Source of the DNA: Mycobacterium sp. 852014-50255_SCH5639931 | Lineage (GTDB): Bacteria; Actinomycetota; Actinomycetes; Mycobacteriales; Mycobacteriaceae | NCBI RefSeq assembly: GCF_001665605.1 | Contig: NZ_LZSV01000034.1 | Coordinates: 1-64,000, forward strand | Reading direction: 5' to 3' | Length of the DNA: 64,000 nt | In this document: positions 24,571 to 32,976 of the stretch, piece by piece | Position numbering within the stretch: position 1 is the first letter of the stretch | Layout: every line of letters begins with the position of its first letter | Position numbers and translations under genes: made by a program | The notes under the pieces: generated by a model | Databases searched by the model: none | What the model was told of the DNA's origin: nothing | Seen by the model: the letters and a program-made list of their open reading frames with translations, nothing else

Positions 24571-24794
24571 CGAGCAATCAAGTTCGTAAGCGCCGCGTCA
24601 AATGCCGCACTGATGGTGACGCCGCGCGGGCATGACAGCTTGTCTCGGCGGAAGTCGCTCGAGCGTTGTCGAGTGCCACCCTTTCATGCGATGGCCTGGT
24701 GGGCATTGTGCCGATAAGCGACATTATGTCAAGTTGTAAATTGGTTATTGGCATGCGATGCGCGCCACCCCCGCACCACCCCACTGGCGTCATC

Positions 24795-25090
24795 GAGTCA
24801 GCGCCTCGAGCTGATCAAGACCGTGGCCGAAGCCGACCACGTCGTCCTATCCACCAGGATCGCCGCGCTGATCCTGCTGCTCTACGGCACTCCCGTCAGC
24901 AAGATCAGTGAACTCACACTCGATGATGTCGACGTGACACCAGCGCGAACAACGATCAAAGTTCGACCCCGCTTCCCTAGCCGATCTCCTCGGCTACTCA
25001 ACCAAGATCATGAACATCCACGCAGCCCGCGCCGCCGTCCCGATAGCCACCTACCCAGCGGCCAAAGCGCCACGCGCTAACCGCCACTAA
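24795..25090 (+). pseudogene. Relic of a tyrosine recombinase/integrase (frameshifted fragment)
   Basis: Two adjacent plus-strand frames read like pieces of one actinobacterial site-specific recombinase. The first (about 24795-24965) has RIAALILLLYGTPVSKISEL followed by TLDDVDV, a typical arrangement before the catalytic core. The second (about 24967-25090), one frame over, has LADLLGYSTKIMNIHAARA and ends ATYPAAKAPRANRH, like the C-terminal end of such proteins. The catalytic Arg/His/Tyr region is missing between them. The identification is from pattern memory; a protein search would settle it. Confidence 0.5.
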
Positions 25091-25167
25091 CTACCAACGG
25101 ACGCAAGAGCGCCGCCAAAGCTGTCCGGCAAGCGCGAACGGCATGAGATCAACCCGGCAATCGCGAG

Positions 25168-25887
25168 CTACCTGTCGACCACTCGATCGACGGTCTCGCG
25201 ATCTGGCGTGCTGAGATGTGCGATCACCGAGTCGGATCGGCACAGGGTCACGCCGATGTTGGTCATCTCGGCGCGGCCGCGTTCGTAGAGTCCGGATACG
25301 GCGTCCTCGACCAGTACGACCCGGTAGTCACGCTCGCTGGCCTCATAGATGGTGGTGCGGGGACAGTTCGGGTAGTTGCACCCGGCGATCACCACGGTGT
25401 CGACGTGGTTGTCGCGGAGATGCTCATCGAGCGCGGTGCCGAAGAAGGCACCCCACCGGGGCTTGTAGAGGATGACCTCGCGTTCGCCCAGCCGCTGCGG
25501 CCGTCCGGAAAGCAACAGCTCGTCGTCGAATTGTGCGCCCGGGCCGGGCGTTAAGCCCGGAGCTAGCAGACGTCCGGGCGTGCCGGGACGCAGCATCGGG
25601 GTTGGGCCGGCAACAAGGTGTCTGCGGGCCGGCTCGGCGTTGCTTCCGTCGCCCAGGTAGAGCCGTACGACGTGCACGATCGGTAGGCCCGCGCCGCGAA
25701 ATGCCCGGCACAGACCGGCGATCCGGGGCACAGCGGTCGATGTTCCCGCGATCTCCAGTGCTCCGCCATCGAGGGTGTCGGCTTGAACATCGATCGTCAG
25801 CAGAACTGCAGAATCGAAATGCGGTTCGACAAGGGACTGCACGCTCACAGCATAGATACCTCGACGCGGTGAGCGATACGGCGCCAA
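25168..25887 (-). CDS. Isochorismatase-like cysteine hydrolase
   Basis: 239 residues from ATG 25887; GTG 25848 is an alternative that removes a basic 13-residue tail. The isochorismatase/nicotinamidase catalytic triad can be read: Asp33 in LLTIDVQADT, Lys in VILYKPRWGAFFGT, and the nucleophile Cys in VVIAGCNYPNCPRTTIYEAS. The latter shape (GCNYPNCPRTT instead of G..T..CV..T) is the variant seen in a subset of cysteine hydrolases. The family hydrolyses small amides or isochorismate. It stands alone between an integrase relic and a small membrane protein gene. Confidence 0.88.
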   Translation of the reverse strand: MAPYRSPRRGIYAVSVQSLVEPHFDSAVLLTIDVQADTLDGGALEIAGTSTAVPRIAGLCRAFRGAGLPIVHVVRLYLGDGSNAEPARRHLVAGPTPMLRPGTPGRLLAPGLTPGPGAQFDDELLLSGRPQRLGEREVILYKPRWGAFFGTALDEHLRDNHVDTVVIAGCNYPNCPRTTIYEASERDYRVVLVEDAVSGLYERGRAEMTNIGVTLCRSDSVIAHLSTPDRETVDRVVDR

Positions 25888-26029
25888 ACGAGCACACCGC
25901 AGAGTCCACGAAACGCCGAAACCGCTGCGCTAGGGTACTTCGCGCGCATGACAAGAACAGGAATTAGATGCCGACCCACACGCCGATCACCAAGTCTGAC
26001 AGGGCTCGCCGTCCCCGCCGTATCCGTAG

Positions 26030-26275
26030 CTAACCTATTGTCAAGATCGCGCCCGCGGCGACGCCAATCACCGCCACGAGGGCCACCAAAATCACCGTGA
26101 TCGACGCGCGCACGATCTCTTCTTCCTTGAGTCGCCAGCGCGGCTTCAATTCGACGAGAACGGTGTCCTCTAGACAGGCCATTGCGTTCACTTTTGCGGC
26201 CGCCAAAAGGACATCGTCATGCCCGTCGGCCGCGTCTTGCTCGATTTGGTCGTGCGCGGCGATTGCGGTCGTCAT
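26030..26275 (-). CDS. Small membrane protein, 81 residues, unknown
   Basis: Not recognised. A hydrophilic N-terminal half containing an acidic stretch and Lys/Arg-rich LKPRWRLKEEEIVRAS leads into one long hydrophobic C-terminal helix (about residues 60-80, ITVILVALVAVIGVAAGAIL). It is therefore probably a C-terminally anchored single-pass protein. The start is supported by a GGGGGG ribosome-binding sequence 8-13 bp upstream of ATG 26275. An inverted repeat at 26340-26361 lies 65 bp further upstream. Confidence 0.7.
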   Translation of the reverse strand: MTTAIAAHDQIEQDAADGHDDVLLAAAKVNAMACLEDTVLVELKPRWRLKEEEIVRASITVILVALVAVIGVAAGAILTIG

Positions 26276-26612
26276 ATCAGCCCCCCAAGGCTCGCAGACG
26301 CCGGTAGGCGTTATTTGGAAGGTCGAATTCTTCGGCCTTCTCGTATATCCAAAGATACGAGTGCGAGATCACGATTGCGGTAACGATCCTTAACGGTCAC
26401 AGCACACAGTCGTGGGCCCGCACTGCGCGGCGAGCCGTGTAAGCCGCCGTCAAGTTGCCATCGTGACGGAAGACCTCCCCCGCTCCAGCGCGCGGGAGGG
26501 ATATGCATGAATCGAATACGGAGGATTACCGGAAACCACTCCGTTTTCGGTTGCACGCCAGCGCATTTGGACTCACGTAGTGTGTCCGCAGCTCGTCTAG
26601 CCGTGTATTCGA
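26276..26612. other. Intergenic region 26.3-26.6 kb
   Basis: 337 bp without a plausible gene, between the small membrane protein start and the DHFR-like gene stop. It holds one clear inverted repeat (26340-26361). Otherwise I see nothing in it. Confidence 0.5.
26340..26361. promoter_or_regulatory. Inverted repeat upstream of the small membrane protein gene
   Basis: CTCGTAT (26340-26346) and ATACGAG (26355-26361) are perfect 7-bp arms around an 8-bp spacer. It could be an operator for the gene starting at 26275 or a small hairpin. No T-run follows on either strand, which argues against a terminator. Confidence 0.4.
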
Positions 26613-27179
26613 TCAGTCGTGTATGGCCTCGTACCTCAGCAGGACGGTGCCGCCCGGGAAGGTGCGGTTCTCCAACAGGCGCAGCGAGATCCATGACGGC
26701 AGTGTGGGGAAGAACCGGGTGCCACCGCCCACGGCGGTGGGCGTGACCACGATCCGGTACTCGTCCACCAGTCCGGCCTGCACGATCGGTGCGGCCAGCG
26801 TCGCGCCGCCCACCTCCAGCCTGCCGTCGGTTTCGGCTTTCAGCTTCGTTACCACCTCGACCGGGTCGCCGTGTTCCAGGCGGGAGTTCCAGTCGGCGGA
26901 CTTGAGAGTGCGCGAGAACACGACCTTGGGCATGTCGCGCCAGATGTGGGCGAAGTCGACGATCAGAGGGGTCGCGTCCGGGGCCTTGTCGGCGGTCGGC
27001 CAGTACGAGGACATCAATTCGTAGAGCCGGCGCCCGTAGAACGCGCACGCGGTCTCCCGCTCGAAGTCGTTCCAGTATTGGTGCAGTTCTTCGCTCGGAT
27101 CGCTCCAGTCGATGTTGCCTTGCGCGTCGGCGATGTACCCGTCCACCGACACGTTGAAGCCATAGATGAGTTTGCCCAT
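26613..27179 (-). CDS. Dihydrofolate reductase family protein (RibD C-terminal-like)
   Basis: 188 residues from ATG 27179. It follows the RibD_C/YwjB pattern: start GKLIYGFNVSVDGYIADAQG with the conserved SxDGYIA, the central FYGRRLYELMSSYWP, the strand-helix DGRLEVGGATLAAPIVQAGL, and the end TPTAVGGGTRFFP. This group is structurally DHFR-like and usually NADPH-dependent, but the substrate is not known and it is not the folate enzyme. The reading frame extends to 27296, but the extra residues are Cys-rich and non-conserved. Confidence 0.9.
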   Translation of the reverse strand: MGKLIYGFNVSVDGYIADAQGNIDWSDPSEELHQYWNDFERETACAFYGRRLYELMSSYWPTADKAPDATPLIVDFAHIWRDMPKVVFSRTLKSADWNSRLEHGDPVEVVTKLKAETDGRLEVGGATLAAPIVQAGLVDEYRIVVTPTAVGGGTRFFPTLPSWISLRLLENRTFPGGTVLLRYEAIHD

Positions 27180-27438
27180 GCAGATCAGACTGCACCGGAG
27201 GGCGAAACTCATCGCGACGCCACATGGCACACCACAACATGCAGTGATCGAATATGGCGGGTTACCAGTAAAGCCTTCCATGTTCATCCATGCCACAACA
27301 GTTTTCAGATGTCGAGGACATAACGTAGTGCGTGGTCAATGGCCTGTATCTGTCCGGGGCCAATCACTCTCTTACGAGATGAGGCGGTCATCGCGCACAC
27401 TAAGACACGCATCCGACGCTTGGAGGACCGATCCCGGA

Positions 27439-29124
27439 ATGAGCCCTGTCGCCGAATTCGACTTCATCATCGTGGGAGCAGGCAGCGCGGGCTGCCTGCT
27501 CGCCAATCGGCTCAGCGCCAACCCTGAGCGACGGGTGCTCTTGATTGAGGCCGGCGGCAAGGATGATTGGTTCTGGATCAAGGTGCCGGTGGGCTATCTG
27601 TACACGATCGCCAACCCCCGCACCGACTGGTGCTTTACGACCGAGGCGGACCCGGGCCTGGCCGGCCGCAGCATCCACTACGCGCGCGGCCGGGTGATCG
27701 GCGGCTGCTCGTCGATCAACGCCATGATCCACATGCGCGGACAGGCCAGCGATTACGACCTGTGGGCACAGGCCACCGGCGACGAGCGCTGGCTCTGGGG
27801 TAGCCCGGACAGTCCCGGCGAGACACTGGCGATCTACAGAAAGTTGGAAAACTTCTTCGGCGGAGCCGACGACTGGCACGGCGCCGGTGGTGAGATCCGC
27901 GTCGAGCTACCACGGGTGCGCTGGAAGATCTTGGACGCCTGGCAGGCCGCCGCCGCCCAGGTGGGCATCTCCCCGATCGATGAATTCAACCTGGGCGACA
28001 ACGCCGGCTCTGCGTACTTTCACGTCAACCAACGGCGTGGCCGTCGCTGGTCGATGGCCGATGCCTTCTTGCATCCGATCACCCATCGGCCGAATCTCAC
28101 CGTCTACACGCAAGCTCAAGCCTTACGGCTCTTGATGGATGACCAGGTGTACGAGGATCAGCGTCGGGGCGCCTGGACCACGGCGCAGCACCGCATCGCC
28201 GGTGTGCGCCTGCTCAAAGGCGGCCAAATCGTCGATGTCCGGGCACGCCGGGAGGTGATCCTGAGCGCCGGAGCTATTGGGTCGCCACATCTGATGCAGG
28301 TCTCGGGTCTGGGCCCGGCGGGACTGCTCACCCGGCACCAGGTGCCGGTGGCCGTCGATCTGCCAGGAGTGGGCGAAAATCTCCAAGACCACTTGCAGAT
28401 TCGCACGATCTACCGGGTCCGGGGCGTCCCGACAGTCAACACGCTGTATCGGAATTGGATCAGCCGTGCGGGCATGGGTCTTCAGTATCTGTTGTTTCGA
28501 TCGGGGCCCATGACAATGCCGCCTTCCACCCTGGGGGCTTTCGCCAAGAGCGACCCCGCGCTAGCCAGTGCCGATTTGGAGTGGCATGTGCAGCCCCTGT
28601 CCTTGCCGAAGTTCGGCGAACCCCTGCACCCCTTCGGAGCGATCACTCCCTCGGTGTGCAATCTGCGACCCACCTCGCGTGGTTATGTGCGCATGGCCAG
28701 TGCAGATCCACTGACCAATCCGAAGATCTTGTGCAACTACCTGTCGACCGACGCCGATCGCCAAATAGCGGTGACCGGCCTCCGGATGACCCGGCAGATC
28801 ATGGCAGCGCCGGCGCTCACCCGCTACGGTCCGCAGGAGTTGCTTCCCGGCCCGCAACTGGTGAGCGACGACGAGCTGCAGCAGGCGGCCGGTGAACTCG
28901 GTACGACCATTTTTCACCCGGTGGGCACCTGCGCGATGGGAGCCTTCGACGCCCGCGGTCTGCCGCGGTCGGCCGCCACGGTGCTCGACACCGACTGCCG
29001 CGTGTACCGGGTGGCCGGCCTTCGAGTGGTCGATGCTTCGGCAATGCCCAACATCATTTCCGGCAACACCAACGCGCCGACCATGCTCATCGCCGAACGT
29101 GCAGCGCGGGCGATCGTGGAATAA
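27439..29124 (+). CDS. GMC family flavin oxidoreductase (choline dehydrogenase-like)
   Basis: 561 residues from ATG 27439, with GGAGG 12 bp upstream. FAD-binding motif FIIVGAGSAGCLLANRLSAN is at the start, with the GMC signature RVIGGCSSINAMIHMRG (usual GGSSxxNxM, here with Cys), the second signature GAIGSPHLMQVSGLGPAGLL, and the catalytic His region TTIFHPVGTCAMG with IISGNTNAPTMLIAERAA at the end. The enzyme oxidises an alcohol and passes electrons to a carrier or oxygen. The frame is open back to 27166, overlapping the divergent reductase gene; that part has no GMC similarity. Confidence 0.92.
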   Translation: MSPVAEFDFIIVGAGSAGCLLANRLSANPERRVLLIEAGGKDDWFWIKVPVGYLYTIANPRTDWCFTTEADPGLAGRSIHYARGRVIGGCSSINAMIHMRGQASDYDLWAQATGDERWLWGSPDSPGETLAIYRKLENFFGGADDWHGAGGEIRVELPRVRWKILDAWQAAAAQVGISPIDEFNLGDNAGSAYFHVNQRRGRRWSMADAFLHPITHRPNLTVYTQAQALRLLMDDQVYEDQRRGAWTTAQHRIAGVRLLKGGQIVDVRARREVILSAGAIGSPHLMQVSGLGPAGLLTRHQVPVAVDLPGVGENLQDHLQIRTIYRVRGVPTVNTLYRNWISRAGMGLQYLLFRSGPMTMPPSTLGAFAKSDPALASADLEWHVQPLSLPKFGEPLHPFGAITPSVCNLRPTSRGYVRMASADPLTNPKILCNYLSTDADRQIAVTGLRMTRQIMAAPALTRYGPQELLPGPQLVSDDELQQAAGELGTTIFHPVGTCAMGAFDARGLPRSAATVLDTDCRVYRVAGLRVVDASAMPNIISGNTNAPTMLIAERAARAIVE

Positions 29125-29281
29125 GTCGGTTAACGTCGCCCAAGCCGCTCCCCTGCGTCGCGCGACCTGCGTCTGCGCGCCTCCTTGAGGAGCAATACGC
29201 ACAAAATCGAATGTGCAGACTTACCAGTAAGAGGAAGAGTTGCTTTCCAACGTGTTTTGTTGCAGCGCAGCATGATTCGGG

Positions 29282-29890
29282 CTAGAGCCCGGATGGTACG
29301 GCCTTGCCGTTTACCGTCACGTCGACCTGGTCGGTCTTCGGGTTGTACTCGATCTTGCCGTGCTCGAAGTTCGACACGAGCAGATCGCCGACGGCGTTCT
29401 GGTCGCTGATGGGGAAACCCAGCGGACCTGCCGAGCCGTTACTGCCCGTGATTGCAGGCGTGCCGTCCGGGGCGCGTGGGATATTCCAGGCCTCCCGGAT
29501 TTTGCCCAGGGTGATATACGCGGGAGTGCCGGCCTCGCCGTTCTTGGCGGTGATCACGCCGCCCTGGAACTGCTGGAATACCAGGCCGCTCTCCCGTGTC
29601 CCGGCGTTGCGGTCACCCGTCAGCGGCTTGCCGAGAGCCTTCTTCTGATCCTCGGTTGCCGACGAGTACTTGGCAGCGATCGGGCCGGTCAGGGTCACCT
29701 CGACGTCCCGCTCCCCGATGATCTTCACCTCGGTGGGCGGCGCTGGGGTTGTCGATGTGGAGGTGGCGTTCACCCCGACCGTAGGCGGTGCCGACGCGTC
29801 GACGCTCTTGCCATTGCTGCAGCCCGCAGTGATCAGCACGACGGCGGTCAGGCCGACGACTGCCGCGTGGCGGTAAGCGATCGTTCTCAT
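29282..29890 (-). CDS. Lipoprotein with LGFP repeats
   Basis: 202 residues from ATG 29890. The first 25 residues are a lipoprotein signal peptide with lipobox ITAGC (Cys25), followed by a Ser/Thr/Pro-rich linker. The rest carries LGFP-type repeats: one degenerate unit in KKALGKPLTGDRN with FQQFQGGVITAKNGEAGTPA, and one clear SAGPLGFPISDQ near residue 160. LGFP repeats are thought to bind the cell wall. The protein is probably anchored on the outer side of the membrane and interacts with peptidoglycan or arabinogalactan. Confidence 0.85.
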   Translation of the reverse strand: MRTIAYRHAAVVGLTAVVLITAGCSNGKSVDASAPPTVGVNATSTSTTPAPPTEVKIIGERDVEVTLTGPIAAKYSSATEDQKKALGKPLTGDRNAGTRESGLVFQQFQGGVITAKNGEAGTPAYITLGKIREAWNIPRAPDGTPAITGSNGSAGPLGFPISDQNAVGDLLVSNFEHGKIEYNPKTDQVDVTVNGKAVPSGL

Positions 29891-30173
29891 GGGCTTCCTC
29901 TCGCGTCTTCCTGTGGTGTGGATCAAGTTGCGGCTGACCTCGCCCGGTCGGGACCATGACCGAACCAACGTTGTGCTCGCGCCGGCCAACGCTCGTCCCC
30001 CTGTTTTTGCCCGCCGCCCAAGCCACCCTAAGGCACCGCTTGATACCGGGCTCGTGACCCAAAGGATCACGAAAGTCATTGGGCTACGTCGTCAATCTGG
30101 CACGATGGGGATTTCGGGCGACACGGCACAGCAGGTCGTCAGCGCCGACGGCGCCCGCCATAAAGGAGTTTCC

Positions 30174-30500
30174 GTGGGCCTATTCAAAAGGAAGAAGCGG
30201 CCCGGTACGGCTCCCGCTGATGCCAAGGTTTACTACTCCAACCCTTTCGGTGACACCAAAGACGGCGAACAAAAGCCGTTCTTGCTTCAACGCAACGGTG
30301 TTTGGTACGTCCCTGTTTTTCGCAGCGTGGAATCGATGAAGGAGTTCTATGAGCGAACGAACCGCGCCGCCTACATGATCCTTGAGGGTGACGTAAAGAG
30401 TGTGATGGAAACTAACCGTTCTATTGAGGTGATGAAAACAGCGGGAATCGTCATTGAACCTTTGAGCGACCATCCGGTTGTGATCATGCCTGATTCTTGA
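30174..30500 (+). CDS. Conserved-looking hypothetical protein, 108 residues
   Basis: Start chosen at GTG 30174 because AAAGGAG lies 6 bp upstream. A basic tip (GLFKRKKRPG) is followed by a compact mixed domain: VYYSNPFGD, LLQRNGVWYVPVFRSVESMK, a helix with FYERTNRAAYMILEGDVKSV, and a final strand GIVIEPLSDHPVVIMP. The order resembles SseB/enhanced-serine-sensitivity-like domains, where a hydrophobic strand is followed by VPVF.S...L, but I cannot confirm it. It lies convergent to the Ser/Thr kinase gene with about 170 bp between the stops. Confidence 0.72.
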   Translation: MGLFKRKKRPGTAPADAKVYYSNPFGDTKDGEQKPFLLQRNGVWYVPVFRSVESMKEFYERTNRAAYMILEGDVKSVMETNRSIEVMKTAGIVIEPLSDHPVVIMPDS

Positions 30501-30671
30501 CCGAGGCTGAGCGGCACGAATTGTGCCCGTGCGTCCGATCACTTCTTGAGGTTCGCTTGCAGCTTTGGGTAGAACGTCGACGACGTCCTCAACGCCCAGA
30601 AGCTCTTTCGGCAGCTCGATTTCGCGGACGGATTGCCCGAGCCCAGAGATGGGCCCACCTGTTCCCAAGCG

Positions 30672-32702
30672 TCAGCGTTCGATTACGGTCAACGAGCCAT
30701 GATTTAGGTCGCTGGTGACGTAGGCGAAGTGGGTGGTTGGGTCGACGGCGATGGCGAGTGGATTGTTACCGACGGCAAGGATTCCGGTGACGATGCGCTT
30801 AGTGGTGTCGATCACTGACACGGACGCGCCGCTGTAGTTGGCCACGTACGCGGTGTTCGTCGGCGGATCCACCGCTACACCCGCGGGGCGCTGCCCGACG
30901 GGCACACTCGCGGTGACGCCGAGGGTGGTGGTGTCGACCAACGATACCGATGCATCATCCCCGCTGGCGATATAGGCGGTGTGCGATGCGGTGTCGATGG
31001 CGATACCGGCCGGGTGAACGCGAAGCGCGACGGAACCGATGACGGTTCGGTTCGTGGTATCGATGACCGTCACCGTTGGATCGGAATTGGTGACAAACAA
31101 GCGGTGGGCGGTCCGATCGATGGCTACCCGGCTTGGGCCCTTTCCGGTGGGCACCGTCGCCGTCACAGCATGCGTCATCACATCGATGACCGACACCGAT
31201 GCGTTGTCACCACTAGTGACATAGGCGATGCGGGCATCCGGGTCGACCACTACCCCGCCCGGATGGCTGCCGACACCTATCCGGGCGATGACCGTGCCGT
31301 TGGCGGTGTCGATGACCGACACCGAGGAGTCGTCATAGTTGGTGACGTAGACGGTCCGGGTAGACGGATCCACGGCAACACCCACCGGGTGGCGTCCAAC
31401 AGCGACGGTGGCCGTGACCGCACGGCTGGCGGTATCGACCAGCGACACGGAGTTGGAACCGGTGTTCGCGACATAGGCGGTGTGTCCGGCGGAGTCGACC
31501 GCGACGCCGAAGGGGCCATTGCCTACCCGGATTGAGGTGGCGATCGTAGGTGGACCACTCGGCACTGTCGTGACTCCCGAACTGGGCGTGCCTCCCCCGC
31601 TAGGCGCCGACGGCGGGGCGGCCGTCGCAGATCCCGTCGTCTGCACAGATCCAGGCGTCGATGTGTGTGTGCGCAGAAGATATAGGCTCGCGACTCCCAA
31701 CACCACGACCACTCCAATCACCGTGGCGGCGGCCACCCAAGATCGCTTGGCGCGCTTGCGGTTCCCCGCCGTCTCCTGCCGCGGGTCGCGGTGCAATGGT
31801 TTCTGCGCTTGCTGCGTTGGCTCACTCGGCCATGAGCCCACTTGAGTGGGGGCAGTGGCGGGGTGGGACTGCACATTCGGGTCCCCGAGGCGCAGCGGCA
31901 CCGTGATCGCGTCACGCGCGGCTCGTGCCATGTCCACAGGGGTGGCGTAGCGCTGCTCGGGGTCCTTGGCCATGCCAGTGGCGATGACCGCATCGAACGC
32001 CGCCGGCGCGCCGGAGTCAGACGGGCGCGGCGGTGGGGCCGACAGATGCCCCGCCACTTGATGCTCGATGCTGTCACCCGGATATGGGGCGACTCCCGTC
32101 AAGCACTCATAGAGCACGCAGGCAAGCGCGTAGATGTCGGAGCGTGCATCGGGCTGGCCGACTCTGAAGCGCTCCGGCGCCATGTAGCGCAGCGTGCCGA
32201 CCACCGCGTCGGTCCCCGTCAGACCGGTCTCGCCCAGAATGCGCGCGATCCCGAAATCGATCAGATACGCAAAGTCGCTTTCATCGAGCAAGATGTTGGA
32301 GGGCTTGATATCCCGATGCACCAATCCAATCTTGTGCGCCGCATGCACGGCGCGGGCCACTTGTTCGACGATGTGCACCGCGCGCGACGGAGGCATCGAA
32401 CCGGAGGCCAGCACGGTTGCCAGGTCGCGGCCGTCGATCAGGCGCATGTCGACGAATAGCCGCCCGTCGACCTCGCCGTAGGTGTGAATTGGCACCACGT
32501 GAGGGTTGTTCAACCGTGCCGCTGAGTGGGCCTCGCGACGGAATCGCTGTTGAAACGTCTTGTCCGCAGCAAAATGCGCCGGGAGTACTTTCAGCGCGAC
32601 TATCCGATCGGTGACGGTGTCATAGGCTCGCCAGACCTCGCCCATCCCGCCTCGGCCGAGCAAATTGATTAATCGGTACCGGCCGAACGGGGTCCCTTTC
32701 AT
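30672..32702 (-). CDS. Transmembrane Ser/Thr protein kinase with seven-repeat YVTN propeller (PknD-like layout)
   Basis: 676 residues from ATG 32702. The kinase domain (1-265) has GRGGMGEV at 16-23, Lys38, HRDIKPSN from 129, DFG at 149-151 and APE in YMAPERF, so all catalytic residues are present. A basic/Pro linker leads to one transmembrane helix (about 322-343), then a Ser/Gly/Thr-rich spacer. The outer part consists of seven repeats of about 42 residues with YVxN/YVTS and SVSVIDT cores, enough for a closed seven-bladed propeller. M. tuberculosis PknD has the same layout but with a six-bladed NHL propeller. It probably senses an extracellular ligand. Confidence 0.93.
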   Translation of the reverse strand: MKGTPFGRYRLINLLGRGGMGEVWRAYDTVTDRIVALKVLPAHFAADKTFQQRFRREAHSAARLNNPHVVPIHTYGEVDGRLFVDMRLIDGRDLATVLASGSMPPSRAVHIVEQVARAVHAAHKIGLVHRDIKPSNILLDESDFAYLIDFGIARILGETGLTGTDAVVGTLRYMAPERFRVGQPDARSDIYALACVLYECLTGVAPYPGDSIEHQVAGHLSAPPPRPSDSGAPAAFDAVIATGMAKDPEQRYATPVDMARAARDAITVPLRLGDPNVQSHPATAPTQVGSWPSEPTQQAQKPLHRDPRQETAGNRKRAKRSWVAAATVIGVVVVLGVASLYLLRTHTSTPGSVQTTGSATAAPPSAPSGGGTPSSGVTTVPSGPPTIATSIRVGNGPFGVAVDSAGHTAYVANTGSNSVSLVDTASRAVTATVAVGRHPVGVAVDPSTRTVYVTNYDDSSVSVIDTANGTVIARIGVGSHPGGVVVDPDARIAYVTSGDNASVSVIDVMTHAVTATVPTGKGPSRVAIDRTAHRLFVTNSDPTVTVIDTTNRTVIGSVALRVHPAGIAIDTASHTAYIASGDDASVSLVDTTTLGVTASVPVGQRPAGVAVDPPTNTAYVANYSGASVSVIDTTKRIVTGILAVGNNPLAIAVDPTTHFAYVTSDLNHGSLTVIER

Positions 32703-32976
32703 GGAAACCTCCCGACGGCTGCAATTCAGCAACACCATAGTCCACCGCCGGTGCGCAGACTTGCAACCGCTTCGCCAGCGGGAGCGCGGCGACCCGGACG
32801 CGGTCTGAGGCGGCGCCACGAGTCGTCGTTCCCGAATGCGCGTGCCGCCTCTGTCGTCGCTCGGGGTTGACGAAGTGGTCAGGTTGGTGGGTCCCGCAGT
32901 GCACCGGTTCTTGACCGCGCCCGCCGATGAGCTGGGGCTGGACCGGCCGCCACAATAACCTGCCGGGCAGCCACCG
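32703..32976. other. Spacer between kinase and methyltransferase genes
   Basis: 274 bp. A 40-codon plus-strand frame (32836-32958) has protein-like composition but no ribosome-binding sequence and no recognised family. No repeat or hairpin stands out. Confidence 0.4.

Larger units (their letters stand above)
23922..24794. other. Gene-poor region with lower-order repeats
   Basis: About 870 bp upstream of the PPE gene with no believable gene. It is less GC-biased than its surroundings at both ends (around 24000-24100 and 24720-24760). It contains the two repeat units described separately and, at 24720-24730, the small palindrome GACAT-T-ATGTC just before the integrase relic. A plus-strand AAGGAG at about 24039-24044 is followed only by a four-codon frame. 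Confidence 0.6.

Noticed and set aside
30180..30668. 162-codon minus-strand open frame opposite the 108-residue gene
   Set aside because: It covers the plus-strand gene, which has a good ribosome-binding site and protein-like sequence; the antisense frame has no recognised motif.
30501..30671. Terminator between convergent genes at 30.5 kb
   Set aside because: No GC-rich hairpin with a T-run is visible.
32836..32958. 40-codon plus-strand frame between the kinase and the methyltransferase
   Set aside because: Protein-like ending but no ribosome-binding sequence, no recognised family and no regulatory context; could be chance or a relic.
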